Positions 9,173-10,000 of a stretch of 10,000 bases of DNA are shown here, one piece after another. Both the position numbers and the translations under genes were made by a program. The notes beneath the pieces were generated by a model. It did not search any database. It was not told the origin of the DNA and was given only the letters and a program-made list of their open reading frames with translations. Source of the DNA: Trachelipus rathkii (lineage: Eukaryota > Arthropoda > Malacostraca > Isopoda > Trachelipodidae); NCBI GenBank assembly GCA_015478945.1, contig JABUQX010002283.1, positions 1-10,000 on the forward strand. Direction: 5' to 3'. Positions within the stretch are counted from its first letter, which is position 1; the number at the start of each line of letters is the position of its first letter.

Positions 9173-9306
9173 TACGTAAGTTTTCCTTATGTCGTAGAAA
9201 AAGTGATTTTTTTAAGTAAAAAACAACTTTACGCTTCCGCGAATGAACAGTAATAATGTTTACGTGAAGGTTTCCTTTTTTAGCGAAGAAAAATCCATCA
9301 TTAGCT
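9173..9306. repeat. Right-edge truncated repeat unit
   Basis: This unit begins normally with TACGTAAGTTTTCCTTATGT, continues through GTAGAAAAAGTGATTTTTTT and TTTACGTGAAGG, and reaches AATCCATCATTAGCT. Immediately after TTAGCT the expected CGAATAAAAATATTACGT is replaced by unrelated sequence. The array therefore ends about 123 bases into the unit. This junction is sharp and is the best-defined boundary of the array. Confidence 0.8.
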
Positions 9307-10000
9307 ATATCAAATACTTTTTCAAATTAATAAGTAATATTCAGATGCTTGACGTTTTTAAACCTAACGAAGATTCAAAAAAACTTTTCAGGATTTTCTA
9401 AGGTTCTTTTGGTGCCCAAAGAAGTAGCTTGTTTAAATTTGAGAAAGTTCTTTGAGATCTTTTGACTGAAGTTTCCAAAGGAAATATAATAGAGAGAAAA
9501 GTGATGTTTGTGCAAGCGAAACTTGAATCAATTCTAGGAATTGCAAAACCTCAAAAATAACTTCACTTGATCAAAATCAAATTTCTGTCGATTTCTTTCT
9601 AAAATTTAAAGAAGCAATCTACATCTCTAACCACCTTAACAGGATAGAAAAAACAATAGCCTTTGCAGGCTGCTTTAATAAAGCTAAACTAGGCGTGAAG
9701 CTGTTTTTATTCTAAAATTCTGTAAAAGGCGAGAGAATACGTCATCGCCAGTACGAAGAGCAAAAGCTCAGAAAGAGTCCCTAATCCACGTTTATATTAC
9801 CCTGTGCACCCTTTGTTTCTCACGATTTACCTGTGCATTTCTTCAATCGAACTCTAGTAGAATACCTGCAATTTTTTCCTTTGTTATTCTCCCTGTTATA
9901 AATTCAAAAAATAGTTTTCCATATCCCCTCATTTATTCGTATCTTCCGCCAAGGTTTAAACTCCAAATGTATGTTCTCTCTAAAGGTATTAAACTAAAAG
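9307..10000. other. Right flank, AT-rich, no supportable gene
   Basis: The sequence changes abruptly from the tandem repeat to non-repetitive AT-rich DNA. All six frames are broken into short pieces. The longest plausible pieces, such as an 18-codon frame from the ATG at 9504 and about 30 hydrophobic codons on the minus strand between about 9710 and 9800, carry no recognisable motif. A small stem (AGCCT/AGGCT, 9658-9671) is visible but unremarkable. This could be intron of the gene whose exon lies at 297-487, or intergenic DNA. Confidence 0.5.

Larger units (their letters stand above)
880..9306. repeat. Satellite-type tandem array, ~254-bp unit, 23 full units plus two partial ends
   Basis: The same ordered landmarks recur across about 8.4 kb, all in one orientation. 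Approximate positions in the consensus unit are: TACGTAAGTTTTTTCCTTAT (1), GTCGTGGAAAAAGTGATTTT (21), CTTTACGTTCGAATGAACCA (51), TTTTACGTGAGGTTTTCC (77), AATCCATATTAGCTCGAATA (111), ATTACGTAAGTTTTTCG (136), TCTCACGTAGGGTTTGTTTT (170), AATCCGTAAGATTCGTTTC (192), TTAACAAAAACCACACGCTA (215) and CACTCAATTAACACAAATGT (235). Unit starts fall near 981, 1305, 1631, 2021, 2387, 2725, 3035, 3345, 3652, 4033, 4389, 4745, 5119, 5465, 5835, 6090, 6460, 6925, 7458, 7865, 8191, 8582, 8873 and 9173. Start-to-start spacing runs from 255 to 533 bp, mean about 356, because of scattered extra bases, not reordering. No coding potential, LTR ends or transposase is visible. The phase of the unit (starting at TACGTAAG) is arbitrary. 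Starts in noisy units (3652, 5119, 6460, 6925) are good to perhaps 10-20 bp. Confidence 0.93.

Noticed and set aside
880..9306. CRISPR array
   Set aside because: The repeated element is the full ~254-bp unit without short identical repeats and unique spacers, and the context is eukaryotic.
880..9306. LTR retrotransposon or other mobile element
   Set aside because: There is no gag-pol or transposase coding, no primer-binding site or terminal inverted repeats, and the copies are uninterrupted head-to-tail repeats.
9831..9865. Candidate 35-nt minus-strand exon between TTGCAG and GTAAAT
   Set aside because: It is very short, and the sequence before the acceptor is A/G-rich and lacks a pyrimidine tract. 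Such AG and GT pairs are common by chance.

Overview
The window looks like AT-rich eukaryotic nuclear DNA, most likely from a flowering plant. The evidence is one intact-looking, GT-AG-bounded coding exon, long AT-rich non-coding sequence, and a large satellite-type tandem array. There are no bacterial-style operons, no tRNA or rRNA genes, no CRISPR array, and no long open reading frame.

Layout. Positions 1-879 are the left flank. It holds one probable internal exon on the minus strand (297-487) with convincing acceptor and donor sites, surrounded by AT-rich sequence that I read as intron. From about 880 to 9306 the window is one head-to-tail tandem array. Its cleanest copies give a repeat unit of about 254-255 bp. 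I count 23 complete units, a partial unit at the left edge (about 880-980), and a truncated unit at the right edge (9173-9306). Unit starts are near 981, 1305, 1631, 2021, 2387, 2725, 3035, 3345, 3652, 4033, 4389, 4745, 5119, 5465, 5835, 6090, 6460, 6925, 7458, 7865, 8191, 8582, 8873 and 9173. Positions 9307-10000 are a non-repeat right flank in which I can support no gene.

The array has two notable properties. First, each unit is built from diverged sub-blocks that start with the same motif (about TTACGTRAGKTTTTTCC), so the unit carries five ACGT cores and several short T-tract/A-tract inverted repeats. Second, nearly every copy is longer than the 254-bp unit because small extra stretches are scattered through it: mean spacing is about 356 bp, range 255-533. 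Unit order is still preserved. Insertion-dominated scatter of this kind is what a poorly polished long-read consensus over a satellite looks like, so the apparent divergence between copies should not be taken as biology until raw reads are checked.

The exon reads on the minus strand, so the array lies on the 5' side of it. The array could therefore be inside a large intron of that gene or upstream of it; the window alone does not decide this.
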